A DNA stretch of 64,000 nt from an uncultured Roseburia sp. (lineage in GTDB: Bacteria > Bacillota > Clostridia > Lachnospirales > Lachnospiraceae): contig CAMXSH010000001.1 of NCBI GenBank assembly GCA_947246475.1, positions 1-64,000 of the forward strand. The letters run 5' to 3'. The number at the start of each line of letters is the position of its first letter. Positions within the stretch are counted from its first letter, which is position 1. The position numbers and the translations under genes were made by a program. The notes under the pieces are model-generated. The model was not told where the DNA came from. It was given only the letters and a program-made list of their open reading frames with translations, and made no database searches. Positions 54,016 to 63,645 of the stretch are shown piece after piece.

Positions 54016-54085
54016 TTTATAAAGTTCTCCTTGTTTTTCAAATAGTATATATGCGCCATAGGAATGACAAAATATTTCTATATAT

Positions 54086-54113
54086 TTTATATTGAAACAA
54101 GCAGAGAAGTCAA
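54086..54113 (-). promoter_or_regulatory. Promoter of mrnC
   Basis: On the minus strand: TTGACT, 16 bases, TATAAA, 70 bases before the start codon. Confidence 0.5.
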
Positions 54114-54199
54114 TTCTAAAAAGAAACAAAATGTGAATAAATTGTAAATAATGTAAAAAGAAGGGGGGATGTAAGAGGGGGCTTAAATGAAAAATAGCC

Positions 54200-54228
54200 T
54201 TGCATATTGTACAAAGTGGTGATATAAT
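54200..54228 (+). promoter_or_regulatory. Promoter of the secreted protein cluster
   Basis: TTGCAT, 17 bases, TATAAT, about 70 bases before the start at 54298. Confidence 0.75.
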
Positions 54229-54297
54229 GATGATAATTTCATTGTGGAAGAAATGGAGTTTTTTCGCAATAAGAAAAACAATTTAGGAGGTATTTCG

Positions 54298-57228
54298 ATG
54301 AGACAAATCGGTACACAGTCACACAAGTGTTTCAGAAGGATTGTCACATTTTTCCTGGCATTTGCCATGGTGCTGACATCTTTGGCTGTTTCATCCGTTG
54401 ACTCTCAGGCAGCAACTAAAAAAGTTAAAAAAGTTACTATCGGAGTCAAAGTGGGCGGTTCTGGCATACTTGTATTGAAAAAGGGACAGAAGAAAAAGTT
54501 AAATGTTTCTGTGACCCCTAAAAAAGCGAGCAAAAAGGTATCTTACAAATCAAGTAAAAAATCCGTTGTAAGTGTCAGCTCAAAGGGTGTTGTAAAAGCT
54601 CGCAAGAGCAAAGGTTCTGCAAAGATCACAGTTACATCCAAGCAGAATAAAAAGAAAAAAGCAACGATCAAAGTTAAGATTGGTACACCGATAAAGAAGG
54701 TATCCATCAATTCCAAAGCGGTTGCTTCATGGAGCAGTGCGAACTGGGTACTTAAGGTAGTAAACGGACAGAAACAGAAGGTGTATCCAAAATATAAAGA
54801 GACGCTGAAGATGTCAAAGGGTACATATACAGTCATGAGAGGAAGGGAACTGACACTCAAGACTACTGTTTCGCCGAAAAAGGCGACCCATAAAAAGTTT
54901 TATTGGAAATCAAGCAAATCCAGTGTAGCTTTTATTCCGGAAGCGTACAAAAAAGGCTCCAGTACAAAGATTAGCCCCAAAAAAGAGGGAACAGCCAAGA
55001 TCACGGCAACTGCCATGGATGGAAGTGGCAAGAAGGCGAGTGTCAAGCTGAAAGTTGTTAAGTTCGTATCAGACAAGACACCAGCCCCGACGGCACCTCC
55101 GGATAACAGAAAGTATACGATGGTCGAGGACTTTGAGAGCTATCCAGTAGGAACAACCTGGACAAAATTCACATGTGCAGGAAAGAATTCCGGACATATG
55201 ACGGTTGTGCAGGATCCAGAAGATCCAACAAACAAATGTCTGGAGATTAAGATGGATGGACCGGATAAGGCATTTGACTTTGCTCCGATATTCAGTGTAG
55301 ATACTTCTAAACTGAAAGATTCCGATGGGGTTTCCGCAGCAGGAAAGACGTTGGGCAATTATACTGCGATCCGTGCGGACTGGCGTGTAGTTGGAAATGT
55401 GGCGGATATCAAGTACAAAGAGATACGTTGCTATTTTGACCAGTTTGGGGCGATCAAGACAACAGATTTCTTCTCTACAACAAATAATGAGACGGAGTCG
55501 GCTCATGTAGATGGTCATCCAGAATACCGTTTTGGAAAAAATATTTCCATGGCAACGGGAAGCGATAAAGAGATGGGAATAAAGCTCCACAATGATGTTG
55601 AGTCAAAAGAGCAGGAGAAATATCTCCCGACATTCCATGATAATGTATGGAAGATGGAAGAGCCGGCCACTCATTTCATCAAGGATTCCTGTACAAAAGG
55701 ATTTAAGATGAATGAAGCCCAGGCAAAAGTTGGATTTGGTACGAGAAACCTGGCTTTCAATACCACACGTATCAAAGAAGCAGATGCTACATTGTTGGAT
55801 CAGACTAAGTTTGACGTGGTTATGGGAAGTACCTATGAGGGAAATACACTGTATGCCTCCACGAACGGAAGCCTTGTATACTACATGGATAATGTGGCTC
55901 TCGTAGCGGATGATGTTCCGATCACCGGATTTGACCTTTCCTTGAGCGAGGGCGGTGATATTGTTTATCCGGGCGGTTCTACAAACGTTAATGTGAAGTT
56001 TACACCGGAAGATACAACACAGAAGGAACTTACCTGGACATCCAACAATGCTCAGGTGACAGTAAGCAGTGAAGGAAAAGTAACAGTTCCAGAGAACTTT
56101 GATTATGCAGGAGCAGAGACCTGTGAGGTAGTGATTACTGCTACATCTAAGGTAAATCCGGCATTGACGAAGAGTGTGACCATTAAGGTCTGCAAGCTGG
56201 TGCTTCCTACAGTGCCATATTATGTAGACTTAGATGCATGGTATGATCCGGAACTTTCCGGAGATCTGAAACCAGAGAAGACGGTTGACGATCAGGGTAC
56301 TGAGTGTTGGAAATTTACATTTACAGATAAAAACCAGAGAATGTACTTTAAGCTGCCGGAGGAAGTAAATCTGTCAGCATATCAGAAGGCAGAACTGAAA
56401 GGATTTTCAACCTTCCAGATGACACTGGACTTCTACGATAAGAATCTGCCAGAACATCAGAAAGTAACAGATGCTGAGTGGTGGAAGAATGCGGCGATTG
56501 CGACCCAGCCATTCTTTGATGGCTCATCACCAGATCGAAACGATAAGGGTGAATTTGTTACTGCGGGTATCGAGACTTTCTCAGAACTGTTAAGTTCCTT
56601 GAAATCCGATGAGGCGACAGCAGGTAACTTCAATGCAGTCAAATATGTTGCTATTGGAAATGCCTGCAATGAAAATGGTCCTGGAGAGTTCTTGATCTAC
56701 TCTCTGCGGCTGACACCAAAACCACAGGGTGATCTGCCGAAACTTCCTGTGGCAGATATGCCGGAAGGAAAGTTTGCAGAGTCCATGGAAGGTGAGAGCG
56801 TTGCCCTTCAGGGAATTGCAAATTCAACTGTAGTTGAGGGCGAAGCAAAAGACGGTAAACACTACCTGAAGGTTACTGCCGGTGATATACCAGCAATCCT
56901 CATTGATAACCGTACTGGTGAGACAGATAAGCAGTATGATGTAAGTGCATGGATAAAGGCGGATGCTGTAGCTGAAGGTAAAGTGACCATACGTGCAGCT
57001 AAGAACTTTATGAAGCCAGAATATGAAGCCTATGAAGATTACGAATGTGTAGAATCATTAGCAATGAACAAGGCTACAACTGTGGACTTGTCAAAAGCAG
57101 GTGACTGGGTTCAGGTTAAATCAAAGATCATGGTCAAAGCCGGGAAGATATCAGAAGTGGCATTTGGTTCTCCGGATGAACAGCCTTTGGCATATCAGTT
57201 GGATCACATTGAGATCATGCCACGATAA
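54298..57228 (+). CDS. Large secreted protein with cationic Big_2 modules, possible carbohydrate binding
   Basis: A 976-residue exported protein with a signal peptide ending near residue 39 (VDSQAA). Residues about 40-130 and 135-260 are lysine-rich Big_2-like modules (SSKKSVVSVSSKGVVKARKS; SSKSSVAFIPEAYKKGSSTK). A region at about 270-530 has a CBM- or concanavalin-like beta-sandwich look (YTMVEDFESYPVGTTW; GSLVYYMDNVAL). Another Big_2-like module follows near 540-630, then two further beta-rich segments. No catalytic motif is seen. ATG 54298 with AGGAGG is the start. It leads a run of three similar genes ending in a GH10 protein. Confidence 0.8.
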   Translation: MRQIGTQSHKCFRRIVTFFLAFAMVLTSLAVSSVDSQAATKKVKKVTIGVKVGGSGILVLKKGQKKKLNVSVTPKKASKKVSYKSSKKSVVSVSSKGVVKARKSKGSAKITVTSKQNKKKKATIKVKIGTPIKKVSINSKAVASWSSANWVLKVVNGQKQKVYPKYKETLKMSKGTYTVMRGRELTLKTTVSPKKATHKKFYWKSSKSSVAFIPEAYKKGSSTKISPKKEGTAKITATAMDGSGKKASVKLKVVKFVSDKTPAPTAPPDNRKYTMVEDFESYPVGTTWTKFTCAGKNSGHMTVVQDPEDPTNKCLEIKMDGPDKAFDFAPIFSVDTSKLKDSDGVSAAGKTLGNYTAIRADWRVVGNVADIKYKEIRCYFDQFGAIKTTDFFSTTNNETESAHVDGHPEYRFGKNISMATGSDKEMGIKLHNDVESKEQEKYLPTFHDNVWKMEEPATHFIKDSCTKGFKMNEAQAKVGFGTRNLAFNTTRIKEADATLLDQTKFDVVMGSTYEGNTLYASTNGSLVYYMDNVALVADDVPITGFDLSLSEGGDIVYPGGSTNVNVKFTPEDTTQKELTWTSNNAQVTVSSEGKVTVPENFDYAGAETCEVVITATSKVNPALTKSVTIKVCKLVLPTVPYYVDLDAWYDPELSGDLKPEKTVDDQGTECWKFTFTDKNQRMYFKLPEEVNLSAYQKAELKGFSTFQMTLDFYDKNLPEHQKVTDAEWWKNAAIATQPFFDGSSPDRNDKGEFVTAGIETFSELLSSLKSDEATAGNFNAVKYVAIGNACNENGPGEFLIYSLRLTPKPQGDLPKLPVADMPEGKFAESMEGESVALQGIANSTVVEGEAKDGKHYLKVTAGDIPAILIDNRTGETDKQYDVSAWIKADAVAEGKVTIRAAKNFMKPEYEAYEDYECVESLAMNKATTVDLSKAGDWVQVKSKIMVKAGKISEVAFGSPDEQPLAYQLDHIEIMPR

Positions 57229-57244
57229 TTATGTATTAAGCGGG

Positions 57245-57266
57245 GGTCTTCCCCTGAGGGAAGACC
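57245..57266 (+). terminator. Intercistronic hairpin after the first secreted protein
   Basis: GGTCTTCCC-CTGA-GGGAAGACC, a perfect 9-bp stem 17 bases after the stop. There is no T-run, so it more likely stabilises mRNA or partially stops transcription. Confidence 0.5.
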
Positions 57267-57315
57267 GCTGTTTAAGGAATTTTATAAATTCTATAAAAAT
57301 TAGGAGGTAAGAGTT

Positions 57316-59229
57316 TTGAAAAGAAATTTCAAAAGAACTTTAGCTAAAGTTATGGCAGTTGCCCTGACAGTTGCTCTGGCAGGATCAGCAGCACCAGAAG
57401 CTGATGCGGCGAAAAAAGCGAAAGCTCCGAAGCTTTCCGCGAAGTCCGTAACAATAGTTAAGGGAAAGAGCAAAAAAGTAACTATTAAGAATGTGAAAGC
57501 AAAGCAGGTTAAAAAACTTGCAGTATCAACTTCTAACAAAAAGATTGCTACTGTAAAGAAAAAAGGAAAAACAGCTGTTAATGTAACTGGTAAAAAGGCT
57601 GGAAATGCTAAAGTTACAGTTAAAGTTACAGTTAAAGGAAAGAAAAAAGCTACAAAGCTGACTCTGAAGGTGAAAGTTAAAAATCCAACAGTGCCTAAGG
57701 CATCATCAGCTCCAATTAATACACCAGCAGTAACGACGGCTCCTACTGCACCGCCACCGGCGCAGGGAACACCGGTTCCGACACCTACTGCGACAGCTAC
57801 TCAGAAACCAAGGAAAACAAAAACCCCAGAGCCGAATTGGGAAGTTGCGAATATCAAGAATATCCAGGTTGGCGGCGAGGGCGCTGAGGAGCTGACTTTA
57901 TTTAAGGTAGAAGATGGCACAGCTCATTTGATTTACAACAAGGATAATCCGGATAAGCTGGCATGTTATGGTCATGTATACACATACTTTGATGTAGTTC
58001 TTCCAGAGGGGGCTACGGTGAAAGATCTTCACAGTGTTAAATTTTCATTCCAGGGTATCGCCGGAGACCTGGCTCATAAAAAGATACATCTTATAGCTGC
58101 AAACACAAAAGAGCAGGGAACGGATTCAGATGCACTTCCTGATGAAATCGATTATAACAGTGATGATGGTACATTTGTAAATGCAACAGATGTTTCTGAG
58201 TCTGGCTATGCTTATAGCTTTAATGGGCCTACGGGAGACACACCTGTGGAAGATGAATTTATAATCGATTCTGGTAAGCTTAGCTTAGTAGAGAATATTG
58301 AGAATAATACAATTCGTTTCTGTCTGTATGTAAACCTGGATGGAACACAGGGTGCTGAAAATTCAGAGTTTAAGCTTGGCAATATCCGTGTATTGACCAA
58401 TGAGAAAGTAACCATCACAGAGGGACAGCAGAAGCCTGGAGATACCATTGACAAGACCGCGTCTGTTCAGCCAAATGTTCTTGCAGAACTTGACAGAGGA
58501 ACGATTCAGACTGGTCAGGAGATTAATGCTACCGCTATTGTAAGAAATGCTTCTATTGTTGGTGGTGTGAAAGAGGCAAAATGGAGTGTTGGAACAGGAA
58601 CATCTGACATACTTTCTATTACACCGAATGCAGAGGATAAGGCGAAAGCAACGATCAAGGCTCTGAAAGCAGGCGTAGAGACCGTTTCTGTAGAAATCAC
58701 TACAGAGAAAGATAAAACAGCTGTCTTTACTACACATGTTACTGTTACAGATACCAAGCCTGTAATTGAAGATAAGGTACTTACCTTAACAACAGATAAC
58801 AAAGTTGTTATTCCAAAGGATACTCCTATAAACAAAGGAAGTGGCAAAATTGACATTTCAGAGCTTATTAAGGATGTAAATCTTGCCGATTATGAGAACC
58901 TTACGCTGTTTGGTAGTGTCACCTATAATGGTGAACCGTTAGAAGCTGCTCAGACATTAACACTGCAGCTTGTCAATTCGGATAATTCCAGCACGGGACT
59001 GGTTACTGTGTTTGATATTACGTCAAGTGGAATGGCAGAAACCGAAGAGGGCGGCGGAAAGTCAATCATTGCTGAGACAACTTCCCTGCAGACTGTTGTG
59101 AGCGGTTCTACGATGTTGAAACTTCTTTTCCAGAATGCTGCAAATCTTACAGAGGGTGATATTGAGATTACGATTGATAAGGTTGTACTGAATGCAAAGA
59201 AGGACGCGGCAGAAGAGCCAGCAGAGTAA
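57316..59229 (+). CDS. Secreted protein with cationic Big_2 module and carbohydrate-binding-like region
   Basis: The start is TTG, following AGGAGG with proper spacing. A signal peptide (cleaved near residue 32) leads into a very lysine-rich Big_2-like module of about 95 residues (VSTSNKKIATVKKKGKTAVN), almost the same as in the GH10 gene downstream. A Pro/Thr/Ala linker (residues 130-175) follows. Then come two beta-sandwich-like segments (residues 180-360 and 520-630) and one Big_2-like segment (TIQTGQEINATAIV). It has no catalytic motif; it probably binds a polysaccharide or helps assemble a surface complex. Length 637 residues. Confidence 0.8.
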   Translation: MKRNFKRTLAKVMAVALTVALAGSAAPEADAAKKAKAPKLSAKSVTIVKGKSKKVTIKNVKAKQVKKLAVSTSNKKIATVKKKGKTAVNVTGKKAGNAKVTVKVTVKGKKKATKLTLKVKVKNPTVPKASSAPINTPAVTTAPTAPPPAQGTPVPTPTATATQKPRKTKTPEPNWEVANIKNIQVGGEGAEELTLFKVEDGTAHLIYNKDNPDKLACYGHVYTYFDVVLPEGATVKDLHSVKFSFQGIAGDLAHKKIHLIAANTKEQGTDSDALPDEIDYNSDDGTFVNATDVSESGYAYSFNGPTGDTPVEDEFIIDSGKLSLVENIENNTIRFCLYVNLDGTQGAENSEFKLGNIRVLTNEKVTITEGQQKPGDTIDKTASVQPNVLAELDRGTIQTGQEINATAIVRNASIVGGVKEAKWSVGTGTSDILSITPNAEDKAKATIKALKAGVETVSVEITTEKDKTAVFTTHVTVTDTKPVIEDKVLTLTTDNKVVIPKDTPINKGSGKIDISELIKDVNLADYENLTLFGSVTYNGEPLEAAQTLTLQLVNSDNSSTGLVTVFDITSSGMAETEEGGGKSIIAETTSLQTVVSGSTMLKLLFQNAANLTEGDIEITIDKVVLNAKKDAAEEPAE

Positions 59230-59284
59230 GAACATTTTGTAAAACCAATCAAATAGTAGGTAAATAATTACCTGATTTAAAACA

Positions 59285-59322
59285 AAAAAAGGTGCATTCC
59301 TGTGCGTATGCACCTTTTTTTA
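59285..59322 (+). terminator. Terminator between the second and third secreted proteins
   Basis: AAAAAAAGGTGCA pairs with TGCACCTTTTTTT across a 12-base loop. The long T-run makes a strong terminator, so the GH10 gene may have its own promoter. Confidence 0.88.
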
Positions 59323-59356
59323 AAAAATAGTTAAAACTAAGAAGGAGGTATTACAT

Positions 59357-61765
59357 ATGCACAAAAATGTAAAGGGTGCATTAGCCAAAACGCTGATTGC
59401 TGCCATGGCTATTACTATGGCTGGTGTGCAGGCTCCGGATTCATCTGCTGCAAAGAAACCGGCGCTTAGTGCGAAAAAAGTGACAGTAGAGGTTAAAAAG
59501 TCCAAAAAAGTAACGATCAAAAATGTAAAAGCTAAGAAAATCAAAAAGCTTACGGTTAAGTCCAGTAAGACAAAGATTGCCACAGTAAAGAAAAAAGGGA
59601 AAACAGCTTTTACGATCACTGGTAAAAAGGCAGGCAAGGCAAATATTACTGCAAAGATTACTTTGAAAGGGAAGAAAAAGCCGGTAAGCCTTAAAGCTAA
59701 GGTTACTGTAAAGAAGACAGAACCAAAGGCAACAGAGGTTCCTAAAGGGAGCACTACACCGACAACTACACCCCAAGCACCGCCGGCAGGAACGCCAGCA
59801 GTAACACCACCAGTAGCAACCCCTGATGATCCCGCTGAACCGAATGCTGGCGAGAAACGTATCAAGCATAAGAGCAGCATCGAGAATCCGATCATCAGCA
59901 ATGTTACGATCTGGGGACTTCGTGACAATCCATATCTGACGACCGGATATGATTACAGCCAGTTTGGAACTTTTTCAGGATTGTTCTCAAAGTGGTATGA
60001 AGCAAAAGACAATTTTAAAGTTCTTCACGAACTGTTTACGTCAGAAACGACACAGTCGCTTAGTTCCATGAAACTGATGGAAGATGAGACACCTGATACG
60101 GAAGGATCTCTGTATACTATCGGTGAGACAGGTACAAGTGTTAAATCTATTCTTACTACCAGTAAACTGAACTGGGATACAAAAGAATATAGTGATACGG
60201 TTCAGAACTCAGTAGATTTTTATGCCAGAAGTTCAACTGAGAGCACGAATGTGACAGTTGTAGATGGAAATACCTTGGAGACTACAGATAATGGAGGAGA
60301 ACCAGCTGTAGGAGTATCCGGACGTTCGGAGAACTGGCACGGAATCCAGATTGAGATAACAGATTATTTGAAGGATGAATCTGGGGAATATGCTGCTAAG
60401 GATTATCAGATTGCTTTGGATGTAAGACATGAGGCAGGATATAAACATAATGGGGAATCCTTTTACGCACAGATTATGTATATGGACGAAAACGGCAGTG
60501 AAGTGAACGACTATCCGATGCTTCTTCAGGAGCCAATTGGTACTGGAAATTGGAAATCCTTTAATGCGGTTTACTCAGCGAAGGGAATGAGCTATCCTAA
60601 AATCTATATGATTATCAACTGGTTTGGTAACAGCTCTACCCATGATGATTTTTATATCAAAAATGTAAAGATTTCAGAGATTGTTTCAGATAAGGAAGAT
60701 GCTTCCGCTGAGACTCTGGCGTATTCTCCGCTGTGGAAAAATACCGAGGAGGATTTTGGATTCTCAATCGGCGGCGTAATGTCAAACACCAGCTTCAAAG
60801 AGGAGAGTTATAAAAAGGTAATTAACCAGCACTTCTCCAGCATGACGATTGACAATGACCTGAAACTTTATGGACTTCTTGATCAGGAGAAGACGGTTGC
60901 GAGTGCAAATGGTGACGGCATGCCTGTTCTAAGGAAAGATTTCAGTGGAGAACATATGGTTAGGTGGGCATACCAGAATGGTATCGGTGTTCGCGGTCAT
61001 ACCATTGTATGTGATTCCAATATGGATACAAACTGTAAATACTTCTTCTATGAAGATTATGACACCACGAAAAAACTGGCCTCCAAAGAAGTTATGTTGG
61101 AGCGCTTGAGAAGCATCATCAAACAGACGATCATATATTTTGAAGAAAAATATCCTGGAACGATCCATACCTGGGATGTAGTAAATGAAGCGATTGTACC
61201 AAGTGATGCTGACAGGGATGATCCTCGTAAGATTCAGAGGACCCACAACCTTTTCTATGATACCATTGGATCCGACTATGTAGAATACTCCTTCCTCTTT
61301 GCAAGAGAAGCAGTAGACGAACTGAAGGCAAAATATCCACATCGTGATATCAAGATTAAACTTTTCTATAATGACTTTGGATGCTACACCAAAGACAAGC
61401 GAAATGCGATATGTGCATTGGCTCAGAGTATCATGGAATTTGGAAATGAAAGAGGAAAAGGCAATCTGATCGACGGTGTTGGTATGCAGTGTTATCTTGG
61501 AGGCCCTAAAAACACCTTCTTTGATAAAAATGAGAAAGTTCTTGAGCCTGCGTCGAATACATCTGTTGATAGTATTCCGAATTCAGTATTCTTGTTCAAT
61601 GAGCTTGGACTGGATGTTCAGTTTACAGAGTTAACAGTTCATAATTATGATGAGAGCAAGAATGCGGCTCAGGCAGCCTACTATGAGAAGGTTATGCAGA
61701 TGGTGATCGACATCAATAATGGAACAATGCAGCCACTGTTAACATTGGAAGATGTATTTGAATAA
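59357..61765 (+). CDS. Secreted GH10 family protein (endo-beta-1,4-xylanase type) with cationic Big_2 module
   Basis: An 802-residue exported protein: signal peptide (about residues 1-32), the same lysine-rich Big_2 module as its neighbour (about 35-125), a Pro/Thr linker, a CBM-like beta-sandwich (about 180-455) and a GH10 barrel (about 470-802). The acid/base E611 (HTWDVVNEAI) and nucleophile E758 (VQFTELTV) are both present. But the usual W-H in the RGHTLVWH motif is C-D here (RGHTIVCDSN). The chain also ends at LEDVFE before the final beta strand with WGxxD. It may have altered specificity or weak activity. Confidence 0.85.
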   Translation: MHKNVKGALAKTLIAAMAITMAGVQAPDSSAAKKPALSAKKVTVEVKKSKKVTIKNVKAKKIKKLTVKSSKTKIATVKKKGKTAFTITGKKAGKANITAKITLKGKKKPVSLKAKVTVKKTEPKATEVPKGSTTPTTTPQAPPAGTPAVTPPVATPDDPAEPNAGEKRIKHKSSIENPIISNVTIWGLRDNPYLTTGYDYSQFGTFSGLFSKWYEAKDNFKVLHELFTSETTQSLSSMKLMEDETPDTEGSLYTIGETGTSVKSILTTSKLNWDTKEYSDTVQNSVDFYARSSTESTNVTVVDGNTLETTDNGGEPAVGVSGRSENWHGIQIEITDYLKDESGEYAAKDYQIALDVRHEAGYKHNGESFYAQIMYMDENGSEVNDYPMLLQEPIGTGNWKSFNAVYSAKGMSYPKIYMIINWFGNSSTHDDFYIKNVKISEIVSDKEDASAETLAYSPLWKNTEEDFGFSIGGVMSNTSFKEESYKKVINQHFSSMTIDNDLKLYGLLDQEKTVASANGDGMPVLRKDFSGEHMVRWAYQNGIGVRGHTIVCDSNMDTNCKYFFYEDYDTTKKLASKEVMLERLRSIIKQTIIYFEEKYPGTIHTWDVVNEAIVPSDADRDDPRKIQRTHNLFYDTIGSDYVEYSFLFAREAVDELKAKYPHRDIKIKLFYNDFGCYTKDKRNAICALAQSIMEFGNERGKGNLIDGVGMQCYLGGPKNTFFDKNEKVLEPASNTSVDSIPNSVFLFNELGLDVQFTELTVHNYDESKNAAQAAYYEKVMQMVIDINNGTMQPLLTLEDVFE

Positions 61766-61811
61766 TAGTTATAATTATATGTGATTTGGATATTCTATAT
61801 TCAGACATTCC

Positions 61812-61845
61812 GAACTGCCACAGGCAATATTGCCTGTGGCAGTTC
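61812..61845 (+). terminator. Perfect 34-bp palindrome after the GH10 gene
   Basis: Arms of 17 bases (GAACTGCCACAGGCAAT and its complement) meet with no loop. The following TATAAAAAAC lacks a T-run, so it could be a terminator acting in either direction or a binding site. It lies 47 bases after the GH10 stop and 29 before rfbA. Confidence 0.7.
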
Positions 61846-61873
61846 TATAAAAAACAAAGAAATGAGGGACGTA

Positions 61874-62752
61874 ATGAAGGGGATTATATTAGCAGGAGGA
61901 TCAGGGACAAGATTGTATCCCTTGACAAAAGTGACATCCAAGCAGCTGCTTCCGGTATACGATAAACCTATGATCTATTATCCGCTCTCCACATTAATGC
62001 TGGCAGGAATCAGGGACATCCTGATTATATCCACGCCGATGGATCTGCCTAATTTTGAGCGTCTTCTTGGAGATGGTTCCCGTCTGGGAATGAATCTGGA
62101 ATACAAAGCACAGCCTAGTCCAGATGGGCTGGCGCAGGCATTTTTAATCGGTGAAGAGTTTATTGATGGGGATTCCTGTGCAATGGTACTAGGAGATAAT
62201 ATTTTTTATGGAAGTGGGCTCGGCCAGCATCTGCGGAATGCGGCGGCGAGGCAGGAAGGGGCTACTGTATTCGGGTATTATGTGGATGATCCAGAGCGTT
62301 TTGGCATTGTGGAGTTTGATAAAAACGGAAAGGCGATATCTATAGAAGAAAAGCCAAAAGTTCCAAAATCAAATTATTGTATAACTGGTTTATATTTTTA
62401 CGACAACCGGGTTGTGGAGTTGGCAAAAAGAGTAAAACCCTCGGCGCGGGGGGAACTTGAGATCACAGATTTGAACCGTATGTACCTGGAAGAAGAAAAG
62501 TTGAATGTGGTTACATTGGGACGTGGATTTGCCTGGCTGGATACTGGTACTATGGATGCCTTGGCGGATGCCAGTGATTTTGTCCGTGTCATTGAAAAAA
62601 GACAGGGAATTATGCTTTCAGCAATAGAAGAAATTTCTTACAAAAATGGATGGATCGACAGAGATAGATTGATCGAGGAAGCCAATGCCTATGGAAATTC
62701 CAGCTATGGGAAACATCTGATGCAGGTGGCAAATGGAAAGATCCTGCACTAG
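61874..62752 (+). CDS. rfbA: Glucose-1-phosphate thymidylyltransferase RfbA
   Basis: A 292-residue nucleotidyltransferase forming dTDP-glucose, the first step to dTDP-rhamnose. Signature: [30 protein letters not shown]-type ([12 protein letters not shown]), [31 protein letters not shown]. Length and motifs are normal. ATG 61874 with GAGGGA; the upstream in-frame open stretch crosses the palindrome and is rejected. rfbB, C and D are not in the window. Confidence 0.96.
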   Translation: MKGIILAGGSGTRLYPLTKVTSKQLLPVYDKPMIYYPLSTLMLAGIRDILIISTPMDLPNFERLLGDGSRLGMNLEYKAQPSPDGLAQAFLIGEEFIDGDSCAMVLGDNIFYGSGLGQHLRNAAARQEGATVFGYYVDDPERFGIVEFDKNGKAISIEEKPKVPKSNYCITGLYFYDNRVVELAKRVKPSARGELEITDLNRMYLEEEKLNVVTLGRGFAWLDTGTMDALADASDFVRVIEKRQGIMLSAIEEISYKNGWIDRDRLIEEANAYGNSSYGKHLMQVANGKILH

Positions 62753-62860
62753 AGCCGTGCTGTATTTCAGAAATATTTACCAGACCTAATTTACTTACAA
62801 ATTGTATAATCACCTGAATTCAGGCAAGAATATAGATAAAACTTGAATTGAGGTGATAAA

Positions 62861-63574
62861 ATGTTTTATAAAGAAAAAGGATTTTATATATCGCTGATCT
62901 GCGGGATCGTATGTCTGGTGGCATTTGGTGCGATTTGCATGAATGTTTTCTCGGATAGTGGAAAAGATCAGGGCAATTTATCAGTGGTGCAGGAAACGCC
63001 TATGCCGACGGCTCCGGCAGAGGCGGCAGTGACCCAGGAACCACAGACGGAGGAAACGACTACGGATAATGTAAAATCCGAAGTGAAAAAGAAAACTCCG
63101 GCGCCAACTCCGAAAGCAAAGACTACGATGAAAAAAGTGTCAGCTGAAGACCGGCTTCATTTTGACCAGGAAACGGGACTTTTGTGGCCAGTAGAGGGAG
63201 ATGTTTTGATCGAGTACAGCGCCGATAAAGTGGTATTTTTTCCAACCCTGTCACAGTTTAAGACCAATCCGGCATTGATCATTGGCAGCAAAGTGGGCGA
63301 AGATGTAAAGGCAAGTGCTGCTGGAATTGTGAAACGCATAGAGAAAAATGACGAGACAGGTACAACGGTGACGATGGCGATAGGCGACGATTTTAAAGTG
63401 ATCTACGGTCAGCTGAAAGATGTGACGGTATCAAAAGGAGACGAAGTGAGTGAGGGGCAGGTGATCGGTAAGATTGCCAAGCCTACGAAGTATTATTCCG
63501 TAGAAGGTGCAAATTTATACTATCAGGTGAAGCAAAAGGGAGAGACGATAAATCCACTGGTGCTTCTCCGTTAA
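62861..63574 (+). CDS. LytM/M23-like membrane protein lacking catalytic residues
   Basis: A 237-residue protein with one N-terminal membrane segment (about residues 9-29), a Pro/Thr/Glu linker and an M23-like lysostaphin fold at the end: SAAGIVKRIEK, VIYGQLKDVTVSKGDEVSEG, LYYQVKQKGETINPL. The zinc residues are replaced: the HxxxD region is absent, the Y-x-H is YGQ and the HxH is LYYQ. So it is not an active peptidase. SpoIIQ and similar proteins use degenerate LytM folds in protein contacts; the role here is unknown. A TATAAT at 62805 and a CCTGAATTCAGG palindrome lie upstream. Confidence 0.82.
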   Translation: MFYKEKGFYISLICGIVCLVAFGAICMNVFSDSGKDQGNLSVVQETPMPTAPAEAAVTQEPQTEETTTDNVKSEVKKKTPAPTPKAKTTMKKVSAEDRLHFDQETGLLWPVEGDVLIEYSADKVVFFPTLSQFKTNPALIIGSKVGEDVKASAAGIVKRIEKNDETGTTVTMAIGDDFKVIYGQLKDVTVSKGDEVSEGQVIGKIAKPTKYYSVEGANLYYQVKQKGETINPLVLLR

Positions 63575-63583
63575 CAAATTTTA

Positions 63584-63611
63584 TAAAAAAAGAACGTCCA
63601 TGTGGACGTTC
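63584..63611 (-). terminator. Terminator for the minus-strand sugar transferase
   Basis: GAACGTCCA-TG-TGGACGTTC; on the minus strand the stem is followed by TTTTTTT. It lies 20 bases beyond the stop of the sugar transferase. Confidence 0.8.
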
Positions 63612-63616
63612 CATTG

Positions 63617-63645
63617 AAGGGGCGCGTTTCTCAGCCGCCCCTTTT
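63617..63645 (+). terminator. Terminator for the M23-like gene
   Basis: AAGGGGCG pairs with CGCCCCTT followed by TTTTC on the + strand. It overlaps the end of the convergent gene, giving two interleaved opposing terminators. Confidence 0.75.
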
